From the NCBI GenBank assembly GCA_009829735.1, contig CM020618.1, forward strand, positions 32,030,894 to 32,094,893: 64,000 bases of DNA, given 5' to 3'. Positions 21,232 to 33,198 of the stretch are shown here, in pieces; the stretch's first letter is position 1; each line of letters starts with the position of its first letter. The notes beneath the pieces are model-generated. The model was given only the letters and a program-made list of their open reading frames with translations, made no database searches and was not told the DNA's origin. The position numbers were made by a program, and so were the translations under genes. The DNA comes from Pyropia yezoensis. Taxonomy: Eukaryota; Rhodophyta; Bangiophyceae; Bangiales; Bangiaceae.

Positions 21232-21318
21232 TCTTCCATAGTATAGTGGTCAGTATGCCCGCCTGTCACGCGGGAGACCCGGGTTCAATTGGTTCCTCTG
21301 ACGTTCCCGGTGGGAGAG
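21232..21318 (+). tRNA. tRNA-Asp(GUC) with a 15-nt insertion in the T-loop
   Basis: The 5' acceptor strand TCTTCCA (21232-21238) pairs with TGGGAGA (21311-21317) including one G-U pair. The anticodon loop CTGTCAC gives GUC. The T-stem CCGGG/CCCGG is intact, but its loop is split by 15 extra bases (21291-21305, GGTTCCTCTGACGTT; placement ambiguous by the flanking TT). Removing them leaves a standard 72-nt tRNA-Asp with discriminator G. A T6 run follows at once. I infer an intron at a non-canonical position, as reported for nuclear tRNA genes of the red alga Cyanidioschyzon. This is the only copy here with a matching 5' acceptor strand, because it sits at the left end of the retrotransposon array. 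Confidence 0.78.
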
Positions 21319-21324
21319 TGCTCG

Positions 21325-21330
21325 TTTTTT
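21325..21330 (+). terminator. RNA polymerase III terminator (T6)
   Basis: A run of six T starts six bases after the tRNA 3' end. The same run follows each tRNA-derived segment in the array. Confidence 0.65.
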
Positions 21331-21395
21331 CGCGGTAGGACGGGGGGGGGGTGCGGGTCACCCCCCATCGCTTTTCTGGGCCGCGGGAGGGCGGT

Positions 21396-24292
21396 ATGGA
21401 GGGGGATCGGGCGCGCTTTGTGTGTTTGGTGAGGGCGGTTGTGGGGGTGGTCGACGCGTTGGGCGGGGCGACGACGACGGCGGAGCGGTTGCGAGTGCTT
21501 ACAGCTGTCGCCGCCGCGATTCGGGCCAATGAGGGCCCGATTGCGGCGGGCGTACGGGCCAGTGAGGACGCGATTTCGGCGGGCGTACGGGCCAATGAGG
21601 GCGCGATTACGGCGGCCGAACGGGCCAATGAGGGGATGGGGGATGAGCCCATCGCGGTGTCAGCCGCACTGGCAACCAGGGCTTCTGCGCCTCCCCCGTG
21701 TGACAGCGGGATCGCTCCGCCTGGGGGGGGGCGGCGGACTTTGTCGGCTTCCCTGGGTCGCCCCCGGGGAGCTCTACCCCGGGGGGCGGCTGGGCTGGCT
21801 CCGCCCTGTCTCCTCTTTGCGGGGGTGTGCCGCGCGGCCTGGCCGGGCGGCGTCGTGTGGCGGGGGGGGGCGGCTTTGGCTGGCGGGGGGGTGCCTCTGC
21901 TCCCCTTCCGGGTGGTGGCGCGGTGGGTGCGGCTTCCCGGGCGGCGGGCGCCCCGGCGTCGGGCGGTCTACCTGCTGGCGTGCCCTCTGGTCGTGTGTGC
22001 GGTGCTGGCGCGTGTGGCGGGGCGGCTGGGGCGGCTGGGCGCGGCGCGGCGGCGTCGGCCGGGGTCGGCCGCGTGGGTGTCGCCCGCGGCGCTGCTGCCG
22101 CCGGTGTTTGTGGTGCTGCGTGTGCGCGGGGTGCTGCCGGGCTGTGTGGCGGTGCGGGCCGCGCTGCTTGGCGGGGGAGGGACCTCGCTCGGGGTGGGTG
22201 CCGGCAGCGGCCTGGGTTGCGCGGCGCCGGCCGGTGTTTGTGCTGTGTGTGGGGCGGCTGGGGGGGAGGCGGCAGCGGGGTCTCGGTGGCGTCGCAAGGT
22301 GGACGGGGTGGAGCGGGTCAAGGTCTACCTGATCTACCCGTTCTACCGTACTTCCTCAAGGTCTTCACGCTCTACCTCGAGGACAAGGGAACGGGGGGGG
22401 GGGGAACAAGTGGGCGAGGGTGAGGGGGCGGGTGTGGGGGCGCGTGGGCGAGGTGCGGCCGGTGGCCGCGCTGTTGCCGCCCCTCTTGCCGCCCCCGCGT
22501 GACCCCTCGCTGGCGGCTCCGCCTGCAGGCGGGGCTGCCGCCGCCGGGGGGGCAACGGCGGCTGGTTGGCGGCGGTGCAGCGCGGTTTGAGCCACCACGC
22601 CCACGGTCCATGTCACCCACCCTCGCGGGCGGCCAAGGCGGGCTGACAAGACAGGCGGGCGGGACGCCCCGCGCCTCTGGCGGTGGTGGGGGTGCTGCTG
22701 GGGTGGGTCCTGCGGCTGCGGCTGGTCGTGCCGCCTCGGCGGGGCGGGGACTGTGGCGCTCCTGGTGGCCGTGCTGGTGGAGCTGCTGGGAGGGGTGCTG
22801 GGCAGTCTGCTGGCGGGGGGGCTGCGGGCGCCGGACAGGGTGGGGGGCGGGTTGCTGCCGACGCCGACGCCGACGCCCGCGCCGCCACAGCCGCGGCGGA
22901 GCTGTGCCGGGTCCGCCGCCGCACCATCGACGCCCCCACCCTCGAGACAGTGTATGTCTCGGGGGTGTCTCGTGACGTCCGTCAGCACCGCATGCGCGCG
23001 TTGCTGGCGGACGTCACGGGGGTCGACGCCCACAATTTTGTGGACGTCGACCGGTTCGGCGCCACCACCGCCGTGACGGTGGTGGCTGCAGCGGCGGACA
23101 CGTTCCGGCTGGCGGTGGGGAAGGGGCGTGCGGCCACTGTGCTGCGCCTCCTGCCCGGCGCCGACCCGTGGTCCCCGGCCCTTCTGGGTGCCGCGCGTCG
23201 GCGCGGCCTGGATGCTGCGGCCGCGGCCGAGGCGGCGGCCGATTTTTGTCGCCGCCGCCTCGAGGCCAAGCTGGCCCAGCTCCCCGCCCGTGTGGCCATG
23301 CCCCCCCACCTGCGTGCGGCGTTGCATGCCCACATTGAGGGCATGCTTTCGTCGCACGCACAAAGGGGAGCGGACGCCGTCGCGTCTATCGGCGGAGAGG
23401 GGGACCGCCGGCGGCCCCCAAAGACTGGGGCGGCGGCTAAGGAGCCACCTGCCGTGGCCCCCGCAGGATCGGCCGATGTGGCGGCTAGGGGGCCACCCGC
23501 CGAGGCCCCCCCGTGCTCGGGTGTGGCGGGGCCAGCGTCGTTGGGGCTGCGGGGTGCCGCCGAGGCGGCGGGCATGGAGATCGTGGATGAGCCCGCCGCC
23601 TCGGCTGACGGCCTTGCGACCCCCGCCCCCGACCTTGCCGGCCACGACGGCCTGTCCCCCCCCCTCGCCGCCTGCGCCGGGGCCGGGCCCCCCCGCCAAG
23701 GGGGTGCCGGCAAACCTGGGCGACGGCATGGATGGCGTCACGCCGGGCGGGCGGCGCCGCCCCGCCTGCGGCCACGCCGACCCAAAAATCCGTGCTGCCT
23801 CGGCGGCCCCTCGGCCCGACTCCACCTCGGAGGTGGGCCAAACGTGCCGCCGTCCCGAGGGCTGCGGCTGGGCTCCCGCCGCTTCCCCCGCCACCCACCA
23901 GGCCGCCCCTGGTGCCGCACGCTCGGCCGCGTTTTGCTGCGTCTGTGGCCCTTCCCCCTCGGCGTGGCCGCCCGCAGGCGCGCCTGCCACCGACCGCCGG
24001 CGGTCCCTGCAGGCCATGCGCCTGGGCCGGCGCGGCGACAGCGTCCTGCGCTCGCTGTGTTGCGATTGGGCGACGCACTTGCGTCGCCCATTCGCAAGAC
24101 GTGCCGCCGCACGCGCGCGGCGAGCGCTGTGGAGCTCGCTGCCCGTAAGAACGCCGCTCCGGCATCCCCCCCGCCAGAGGGGGGGGGTCGGGCTGCGACG
24201 ACGGCGATTCTTCCGCCCTCCCTCCCCGCCACCCCTGGGCCATACCGGCCAGGGGCTGCGGCCCGCGTCAGCGACGAGGTCACAATGAGTGA
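21396..24292 (+). pseudogene. R2-like ORF1, copy 1 (frameshifted)
   Basis: Starts MEGDRARFVCLVRAVVGVVD as in copy 4 and carries the 11-residue repeats, but several indels in G and C runs change the frame before the RRM-like part, which is readable from about 22920 to 23640. The stop region overlaps the ORF2 ATG. It is the most diverged copy by eye, so it is either the oldest or the least well sequenced. Confidence 0.7.
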
Positions 24293-27200
24293 CCCTCTGG
24301 GCGCGGGCGGGGGCCCGGGTGCCGACACGGTGCCATCACGCACCGTGCCGGGCTCCCGGCAGGGGGGGGGGCGGCGGTCGACGCGGCGACGTCGGCGAGC
24401 GGGGGGGGGGGCGGGCGCTGGTGTGGCCGTGGCCGCCGGCCCCTGGGCGGCTCTTTGGCGGCGGAGGCCGCAACGGCCCAGGCGGCGGCGGCAAGCGCTG
24501 CGGCGATGGCCACGGCGGAGGAGGCGACGGGAGCGGCGGCGGGGGCACCGATGGCGGCAGCGGGGGTGGCGGCGGGCGGCACGGTGCCCCCCGGCGTCTG
24601 CCCGGTGGTGGGCTGCCGCGTGGTGCTCCGCGGGGCCGTCGCCGATCGCGCGGGCCTGGCTCATCTCAGTCAGGCCCACGTGATCGGCGAGGTGCCCGCG
24701 GCTACGGCCACGGAGCTGGGGCTGGGCGGGTGCCGCTGGTGCGGGCGGCCGTACCGCGCGCAGCGGGGGCCTCGTGGGCGGAGCTCTCTGTCCGCCCATG
24801 AGGCTCTCTGCCGCCTCAACCCCCGTCGCCAACGCGCCCGTGTGGTGGCTGCAGCGGCGCCTGCTGCCGCAGCTGGGGACGGGGGGGACGCGCGCGGCGC
24901 AGGTGCGGCACAGGGGGCTGCTGCGGCGGGGGAAGGGCACACGCTGTTTGCGGCCGACCCCCCCGCCTGGGTGGCGGCGCGGGCCGACTTCCTGCGCCGC
25001 GCGGCGCCGACAGCGGCCGATTGGTCGCCTCTCGTGGCGTCTGGCGCCCGCACGGTGGCGCACGTGCCGGCGGCACTGCTGGGCGCCTGGAGGGTGCTTG
25101 CGGCGGACGCCCTGGACTGGGTCCGCCGCGAGCCGGAGCAACAGCACGCCTGGCTGTGGCTGCTGCTGCTGCCCTCCCTCCTCCTCCACGTCCCTGCTGT
25201 GGCGCCTGCAACCGCGCCCGACGCGCCACTGCCGCCGCTCACCCACCACGTGCGTGCCGAGGCGGTGCTGAACGGCGAGTTCAGCACCGCCCTGGCCGAC
25301 CGCAATGCGGGGGTGTGGCGGCCGTCGTGGCGGCGGCGCTTGGACGGCCGGCGGAGGGTGGTGCGCGGAGGGGACCAGGCGGCGACTGGGGCTGGCGCCA
25401 TCCCAGCGGCGGGCGCTGCGCCTGGTGCGGGCCGGCCGGCTGAGTGCCGCCGCCCGAGCCCTGGTGGCCGACGAGCCGGCGCCGCACAGCGCCGCCGTGT
25501 GGCGGAAGGCGCTCCTCCTCTTCCCTCCGCCGCGTCTGCACCTACCTCCGCCGCGTCGGTGGAGGCCGAGTTTGGCGACCTTCTCGCCGACGCGGCGGAT
25601 TTTGGCGACGCCCGCCACGGTGCCGCGGGGGGTGACGCGGGAGGCGGTGACAGATGCCATCCGCAGAGCCCCCGGGGCGCAGCGCCGGGCCCGTCTGGCC
25701 TGCGGGTCGAGCACCTGTGGGCGCTGGAGGGGGGGGGGCAGGACGCGCTGGTGGGGTGTTGGAGCTGCTGGTGTCGGAGGCGGCGGTCACACGCGTGCCC
25801 GCCGCGGCGGCGCACGCCCTCGCTGGCGCGGACCTCCTGCTCCTGGCCAAGCCGGGGGGGGTCGGACCGGACGGGCTGCCCGGGCTTCGGCCCATCGGCA
25901 TGCCCGAGACCCTCCGCAAGCTGGCGGGCGGCGTCGGCACTGGCGGCGACGGTGCGCGGGGCCGCGGCAGAGCTGATGGCGCCGGCGCAGCTGGGGGTGG
26001 GGGTGCCGAGCGCGTGTGAGCGGCTCGTGCACGAGCTGGAGGCACACCTCGCCCACCACCCCCAGCATGCGGTAGTCCAGCTGGACTACCGCAACGCCTT
26101 CAACCTGGTGTCGCGGGCGGCCGCCGCAGCCGTACTGCGCCGCGCCCTCCCCCCCCTCGCCCCATACCTGGAATGGGTGTATGGGGGGGAGGAGGCGCCG
26201 ACGGTGTACGGCTGGGCGGCCGCGGCGGAGGGAGCGGGCGAGAGCGGTGGGGCTGACGACGGCGGCGACGATGGCGGCGGCGACGGCGGCGACGATGGCG
26301 GCGGCAACGGCGGGGATGCTGGCGGCGGCGACGGCGGGGACAATGGCGACGGCGACGGCGGCGACGGTGCGGCCCCGGTGGCAGACGGTCCCCCCCCTCT
26401 GCCTGTACCGCTCCCCCCCACCACCGCCCACCCGTTTTGCGCTGCGGGCCGAGCGGGGCGCGCGCAGCAGGGCGACCCGCTCGGCCCGCTGCTGCACGCG
26501 GCCGCCCTGTGGCTGGTCCTGCGGCGTCTGCGGGACGGCCACCCCGGCGTGCTCGTCCGCGCTTTCCACGATGACGTGGTCGCGGCGGGCACGCCGGAGG
26601 ACCTGGCGGCCGTCATGGCTGACGCGGCCACGGTGGGGGCCAGCGTGGACGCGGAGCTGGCCCCCGCCAAGTGCACCGGCTGGTCGCCGGCTGGTGCGGC
26701 GGCACCGCCGGGGTGGGGGGGGAAGTGGGCCGCCGAGGGGGTGGTGCAGTTCTCCGTTCCCCTCGGCGGCGCCGCCTTTGTGTCGGCAGGCGTTGACGGC
26801 CTCGTGGCCGACCCAGCGCCGCCTGGTGGCGGCCATTGCGGCCCTGCCAGCGGAGGAGCTGCAGTCGCAGCTCCTCCTGCTGCGCCTGTGCGCGGGGCCG
26901 CGCGCCAACTACTGGCTGCGCTGCCTCCCGCTGGAGGCCGGCGCGCGGCTGGCTGCGGCGGTCGACGCCGACGCCAAGGCTGCCCTGGGGGGGATGCTGT
27001 GCGACGCACGCGACAGCACCGCCACCCGTGAGGCGGTGCTGGAGCGTGCGGCACTCCCCCCGCCATGGGCGGTCTGGGCGTCGGCAGCCGCACGCGGGTG
27101 GTGCCCGCCGCCCTGCTGGCGTCGTGGGTGGACGGCGCTGCGGGCGGGGGCGGCCGTACTCCCCCACGCTGCGCGCCACGGCGGACGGCCTCCTGGCGGT

Positions 27201-28546
27201 GCCGCGTGTTGCGGCCGACGGTGGGCCGCTGCCGCCCGCCGCCGCTGCTGCGACGGCCAGGAGTGGGCCGGCGGCCGGGGGCCGACGGGGGCAGGCGGTG
27301 GGGGGCCGCGGTGACTCGCCGGCGGGTGCGCGGCCACCACCGCTCCCCGACCCCGACCCCAGCGCGCCTGCTGCCGGCGCTTCTCCGGCAGGCCCTCCTG
27401 GGCCTGCTGGCGGCCCACGAGGCGCACTGCGCGGCCCCTGCCAGCGGCCTGTTGTGGTCCGCTGGCGAGGGGGGGGCCGAACGCGGCGGTCGATGAGGCC
27501 GCCGACCCTCTGGCCCCTCCCCTGCCGCCCCCCCCCCACTACCCCGAGTACAGCGCCGGTGCGACCGACAGCACCTCGGCCGACAGGCCACACAGCCCGG
27601 CGCTGTACTCGCCACCCACGTGGCAGTCTCTCCTGGGGGGGGAGGCACCGGCAGCGCAGCGGGACTTGTCCCGCCCCGCCCATGCCGCCGCCCGCGCGCG
27701 CATCTACGCCGAGCTATCGCTCTGGCGGCGCGCGGGCATGGCGGCATGCCAGGGGGGTGGGGCGGCTCGCTGGCTGTCGGCGCTGCCGACGCTGGGGACC
27801 ACCGGGACCACAATGCACGGCGCCGGCATGCGGGCGGCGGCTCGGCTGTGGCTGGGCGCGCCGCCGCGGTCCGTACCGCCGGCGCCCCGCTGTCGCTGCG
27901 GCCGCGACGCGGACGCGGACGGGCGGCACTTCCTGTCGGCGTGCCCGGAGCAGTCCTCCGGGCACGCGCGCCTCCACCACCACCTGGTGCACCTGGTGGC
28001 CGAGGCGCTGCGCCGCACGCCCTCGTGGGGGGGGGTGGAGGTGGAGGCTGTGGTGGACCGCGGTCGGGGCGCGCTTCGCCCCGACCTGCGCGCCACGCAC
28101 GCCTCGTCGGGGGCGGTGGTGTGGGCGGACGCGTCGGTGACGGCGCCATTTGGCCCCCGCACCACCGCCCCGACTGCCGCCAGCCCCCTGCGGGCTGTTG
28201 CGGCCGAGACGCGGGAGAGGGACAAGGTGGCAAAGTATGCCACCTCCCTCCCCGGGCCGGCCGCCTCCCACACCTTCACACCGTTGGTGTGGGGAGGCGT
28301 TTGGGCGCATCGGCCCCGCCACCGCCAAGTGGCTGGGAGGGCCATGCGGGACCGGCCCCTTGCGGGGGTGCGGTCCACCCTGCTGACCCGGGTGTCTGTT
28401 GCTTTGTGGCGGTCCCACTCCCGCGCTGTGTCTCTTGGGTACAGCCGGTGCTTTGGGACTGGGGGGGAGGTCCCGGCGGGGGACGTGGGGGGGCCACTTG
28501 GCCCGCGTGATCACTTTGTGAGGGTGGGTGAGAGAATTGGGAGTAG
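24285..28546 (+). pseudogene. R2-like ORF2, copy 1 (frameshifted)
   Basis: All domains of copy 3 ORF2 are present in order: zinc fingers, RT, CCHC motif and PD-(D/E)XK endonuclease. The frame is broken at several points, including the G run after the start, near 25390, 25760, 25925, 26425, 26815 and 27060, and in the C-terminal part. Not translatable as one protein as assembled. Confidence 0.75.
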
Positions 28547-28591
28547 TCATTGGGTGTCAGGGGGAGTTGATCCTCGGACCGCCAATTAAAC

Positions 28592-28671
28592 TAGTATAGT
28601 GGTCAGTATGCCCGCCTGTCACGCGGGAGACCCGGGTTCAATTGGTTCCTCTGACGTTCCCGGTGGGAGAG
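28592..28671 (+). pseudogene. 5'-truncated tRNA-Asp between copies 1 and 2
   Basis: Identical to nucleotides 8-73 of the tRNA at 21232, with the same 15-nt T-loop insertion. The 5' acceptor strand is replaced by the element 3' end (ATTAAAC), which cannot pair with TGGGAGA. It is therefore not expected to give a functional tRNA, although the internal A-box-like and B-box-like sequences remain. Confidence 0.8.
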
Positions 28672-28750
28672 TGCTCGTTTTTTCGCGGTAGGACGGTGGG
28701 GGGGGTGCGGGTCACCCCCCATCGCTTTTCTGGGGCCGCGGGAGGGCGGT

Positions 28751-31657
28751 ATGGAGGGGGATCGGGGCGCGCTTTGTGTGTTTGGTGAGGGCGGTTGTGG
28801 GGGTGGTCGACGCGTTGGGCGGGGCGACGACGACGGCGGAGCGGTTGCGAGTGCTTACAGCTGTCGCCGCCGCGATTCGGGCCAATGAGGGCCGATTGCG
28901 GCGGGCGTACGGGCCAGTGAGGACGCGATTTCGGCGGGCGTACGGGCCAATGAGGGCGCGATTACGGCGGCCGAACGGGCCAATGAGGGGATGGGGGATG
29001 AGCCCATCGCGGTGTCAGCCGCACTGGCAACCAGGGCTTCTGCGCCTCCCCCGTGTGACAGCGGGATCGCTCCGCCTGGGGGGGGGGCGGCGGACTTTGT
29101 CGGCTTCCCTGGGTCGCCCCCGGGGAGCTCTACCCCGGGGGGCGGCTGGGCTGGCTCCGCCCTGTCTCCCTCTTTGCGGGGGTGTGCCGCGCGGCCTGGC
29201 CGGGCGGCGTCGTGTGGCGGGGGGGGGGCGGCTTTGGCTGGCGGGGGGGGTGCCTCTGCTCCCCTTCCGGGTGGTGGCGCGGTGGGTGCGGCTTCCCGGG
29301 CGGCGGGCGCCCCGGCGTCGGGCGGTCTACCTGCTGGCGTGCCCTCTGGTCGTGTGTGCGGTGCTGGCGCGTGTGGCGGGGCGGCTGGGGCGGCTGGGCG
29401 CGGCGCGGCGGCGTCGGCCGGGGTCGGCCGCGTGGGTGTCGCCCGCGGCGCTGCTGCCGCCGGTGTTTGTGGTGCTGCGTGTGCGCGGGGTGCTGCCGGG
29501 CTGTGTGGCGGTGCGGGCCGCGCTGCTGGCGGGGGAGGGACCTCGCTCGGCGGTGGGTGCGGCAGCGGCCTGGGTTGCGCGGCGCCGGCCGGTGTTTGTG
29601 CTGTGTGTGGGGCGGCTGGGGGGAGGCGGCAGCGGGTCTCGGTGGCGGTCGGCAAGGTGGACGGGGTGGAGCGGGTCAAGGTCTACCTGATCTACCCGTT
29701 CTACCGGTACTTCCTCAAGGTCTTCACGCTCTACCTCGAGGACAAGGACACGGGGGGGGGGGGAACAAGTGGGCGAGGGTGAGGGGCGGGGGGGGGGGGC
29801 GCGTGGGCGAGGTGCGGCCGGTGGCCGCGCTGTTGCCGCCCCTCTTGCCGCCCCGCGTGACCCCTCGCTGGCGGCTCCGCCTGCAGGCGGGGCTGCCGCC
29901 GCCGGGGGGGCAACGGGCGGCTGGTTGGCGGCGGTGCAGCGCGGTTTGAGCCACCACGCCCACGCGTCCATGTCACCCACCCTCGCGGGCGGCCAAGGCG
30001 GGCTGACAAGAACAGGCGGGCGGGACGCCCGCGCCTCTGGCGGTGGTGGGGGTGCTGCTGGGGTGGGTCCTGCGGCTGCGGCTGGTCGTGCCGCCTCGGC
30101 GGGCGGGGACTGTGGCGCTCCTGGTGGCCGTGCTGGTGGAGCTGCTGGGAGGGGTGCTGGGCAGTCTGCTGGCGGGGGGGCTGCGGGCGCCGGACAGGGT
30201 GGGGGGCGGGTTGCTGCCGACGCCGACGCCGACGCCCGCGCCGCCACAGCCGCGGCGGAGCTGTGCCGGGTCCGCCGCCGCACCATCGACGCCCCCACCC
30301 TCGAGACAGTGTATGTCTCGGGGGTGTCTCGTGACGTCCGTCAGCACCGCATGCGCGCGTTGCTGGCGGACGTCACGGGGGTCGACGCCCACAATTTTGT
30401 GGACGTCGACCGGTTCGGCGCCACCACCGCCGTGACGGTGGTGGCTGCAGCGGCGGACACGTTCCGGCTGGCGGTGGGGAAGGGGCGTGCGGCCACTGTG
30501 CTGCGCCTCCTGCCCGGCGCCGACCCGTGGTCCCCGGCCCTCCTGGGTGCCGCGCGTCGGCGCGGCCTGGATGCTGCGGCCGCGGCCGAGGCGGCGGCCG
30601 ATTTTTGTCGCCGCCGCCTCGAGGCCAAGCTGGCCCAGCTCCCCGCCCGTGTGGCCATGCCCCCCCACCTGCGTGCGGCGTTGCATGCCCACATTGAGGG
30701 CATGCTTTCGTCGCACGCACAAAGGGGAGCGGACGCCGTCGCGTCTATCGGCGGAGAGGGGGACCGCCGGCGGCCCCCAAAGACTGGGGCGGCGGCTAAG
30801 GAGCCACCTGCCGTGGCCCCCGCAGGATCGGCCGATGTGGCGGCTAGGGGGCCACCCGCCGAGGCCCCCCCGTGCTCGGGTGTGGCGGGGCCAGCGTCGT
30901 TGGGGCTGCGGGGTGCCGCCGAGGCGGCGGGCATGGAGATCGTGGATGAGCCCGCCGCCTCGGCTGACGGCCTTGCGACCCCCGCCCCCGACCTTGCCGC
31001 CACGACGGCCTGTCCCCCCCCCTCGCCGCCTGCGCCGGGGCCGGGCCCCCCCGCCAAGGGGGTGCCGGCAAACCTGGGCGACGGCATGGATGGCGTCACG
31101 CCGGCGGGCGGCGCCGCCCCGCCTGCGGCCACGCCGACCCAAAAATCCGTGGCTGCCTCGGCGGCCCCTCGGCCCCGACTCCACCTCGGAGGTGGGCCAA
31201 AACGTGCCGCCGTCCCGAGGGCTGCGGCTGGGCTCCCGCCGCTTCCCCCGCCACCCACCAGGCCGCCCCCTGGTGCCGCACGCTCGGCCGCGTTTGCTGC
31301 GTCTGTGGCCCTTCCCCTCGGCGTCGGCGTGGCCGCCCGCAGGCGCGCTGCCACCGACCGCCGGCGGTCCCCTGCAGGCCATGCGCCTGGGCCGGCGCGG
31401 CGACAGCGTCCTGCGCTCGCTGTGTTGCGATTGGGCGACGCACTTGCGTCGCCCATTCGCAAGACGTGCCGCCGCACGCGCGCGGCGAGCGCTGTGGAGC
31501 TCGCTGCCCGTAAGAACGCCGCTCCGGCATCCCCCCGCCAGAGGGGGGGGGTCGGGCTGCGACGACGGCGATTCTTCCGCCCTCCCTCCCCGCCACCCCT
31601 GGGCCATACCGGCCAGGGGCTGCGGCCCGCGTCAGCGACGAGGGTCACAATGAGTGA
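28751..31657 (+). pseudogene. R2-like ORF1, copy 2 (frameshifted)
   Basis: The start ATG is kept, but an extra G in the tenth codon region (ATCGGGGCGC instead of ATCGGGCGC) shifts the frame at once. A further loss in the 33-bp repeat region (one C missing near 28890) and other indels follow. The RRM-like part (about 30290-30480) is readable in one frame. Confidence 0.68.
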
Positions 31658-33198
31658 CCCTCTGGGCGCGGGCGGGGGCCGGTGCCGACACGGTGCCATC
31701 ACGCACCGTGCCGGCTCCCGGCAGGGGGGGGGCGGCGGTCGACGCGGCGACGTCGGCGAGCGGGGGGGGGGCGGGCGCTGGTGTGGCCGTGGCCGCCGGC
31801 CCCCTGGGCGGCTCTTTGGCGGCGGGAGGCCGCAACGGCCCAGGCGGCGGCGGCAAGCGCTGCGGCGATGGCCACGGCGGAGGAGGCGACGGGAGCGGCG
31901 GCGGGGGCACCGATGGCGGCAGCGGGGGTGGCGGGCGGGCGGCACGGTGCCCCCCGGCGTCTGCCCGGTGGTGGGCTGCCGCGTGGTGCTCCGCGGGGCC
32001 GTCGCCGATCGCGCGGGCCTGGCTCATCTCAGTCAGGCCCACGTGATCGGCGAGGTGCCCGCGGCTACGGCCACGGAGCTGGGGCTGGGCGGGTGCCGCT
32101 GGTGCGGGCGGCCGTACCGCGCGCAGCGGGGGCCTCGTGGGCGGAGCTCTCTGTCCGCCCATGAGGCTCTCTGCCGCCTCAACCCCCGTCGCCAACGCGC
32201 CCGTGTGGTGGCTGCAGCGGCGCCTGCTGCCGCAGCTGGGGACGGGGGGGACGCGCGCGGCGCAGGTGCGGCACAGGGGGCTGCTGCGGCGGGGGAAGGG
32301 CACACGCTGTTTGCGGCCGACCCCCCCGCCTGGGTGGCGGCGCGGGCCGACTTCCTGCGCCGCGCGGCGCCGACAGCGGCCGATTGGTCGCCTCTCGTGG
32401 CGTCTGGCGCCCGCACGGTGGCGCACGTGCCGGCGGCACTGCTGGGCGCCTGGAGGGTGCTTGCGGCGGACGCCCTGGACTGGGTCCGCCGCGAGCCGGA
32501 GCAACAGCACGCCTGGCTGTGGCTGCTGCTGCTGCCCTCCCTCCTCCTCCACGTCCCTGCTTGGCGCCTGCAACCGCGCCCGACGCGCCACTGCCGCCGC
32601 TCACCCACCACGTGCGTGCCGAGGCGGTGCTGAACGGCGAGTTCAGCACCGCCCTGGCCGACCGCAATGCGGGGGTGTGGCGGCCGTCGTGGCGGCGGCG
32701 CTTGGACGGCCGGCGGAGGGTGGTGCGCGGGGGGGACCAGGCGGCGACTGGGCTGGCGCCATCCCAGCGGCGGGCGCTGCGCCTGGTGCGGGCCGGCCGG
32801 CTGAGTGCCGCCGCCCGAGCCCTGGTGGCCGACGAGCCGGCGCCGCACAGCGCCGCCGTGTGGCGGAAGGCGCTCCTCCTCTTCCCTCCCGCCGCGTCTG
32901 CACCTACCTCCGCCGGCGCGGTGGAGGCCGAGTTTGGCGACCTTCTCGCCGACGCGGCGGATTTTGGCGACGCCGCCACGGTGCCGCGGGGGTGACGCGG
33001 GAGGCGGTGACAGATGCCATCCGCAGAGCCCCCCGGGGCGCAGCGCCGGGCCCGTCTGGCCTGCGGGTCGAGCACCTGTGGGGCGCTGGAGGGGGGGGGC
33101 AGGACGCGCGTGGTGGGGGTGTTGGAGCTGCTGGTGTCGGAGGCGGCGGTCACACGCGTGCCCGCCGCGGCGGCGCACGCCCTCGCTGGCGCGGACCT
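31650..33198 (+). pseudogene. R2-like ORF2, copy 2 (frameshifted, 3' part lost in gap)
   Basis: Starts at the ATG overlapping the ORF1 stop. The G run near 31761 has 10 G against 12 in copy 3, so the frame is lost. Zinc fingers are readable. Two more indels occur near 32560 and 32990, and the gap interrupts the RT domain before motif A. Confidence 0.7.

Larger units (their letters stand above)
21239..28591 (+). mobile_element. R2-like non-LTR retrotransposon unit, copy 1
   Basis: First unit of the array, counted from nucleotide 8 of the tRNA to the base before the next tRNA segment (7353 bp). It has both ORFs in order but many one-base indels relative to copies 3 and 4. The 3' UTR after the ORF2 stop is only 45 bp and ends CCAATTAAAC without a poly-A tail. 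The true 5' end of the element cannot be set without an empty target site. Confidence 0.85.
28592..33198 (+). mobile_element. R2-like non-LTR retrotransposon unit, copy 2 (cut by gap)
   Basis: About 4.6 kb of the 7.36-kb unit are present before the gap at 33199; the sequence stops within the RT domain of ORF2. Closely similar to copies 3-5. Confidence 0.85.

Noticed and set aside
21291-21395. HDV-like ribozyme at the element 5' end, as in R2
   Set aside because: I tried to pair GGTTCCT with downstream sequence; only about four base pairs form and the rest of the double pseudoknot was not evident. A structure search would be decisive.
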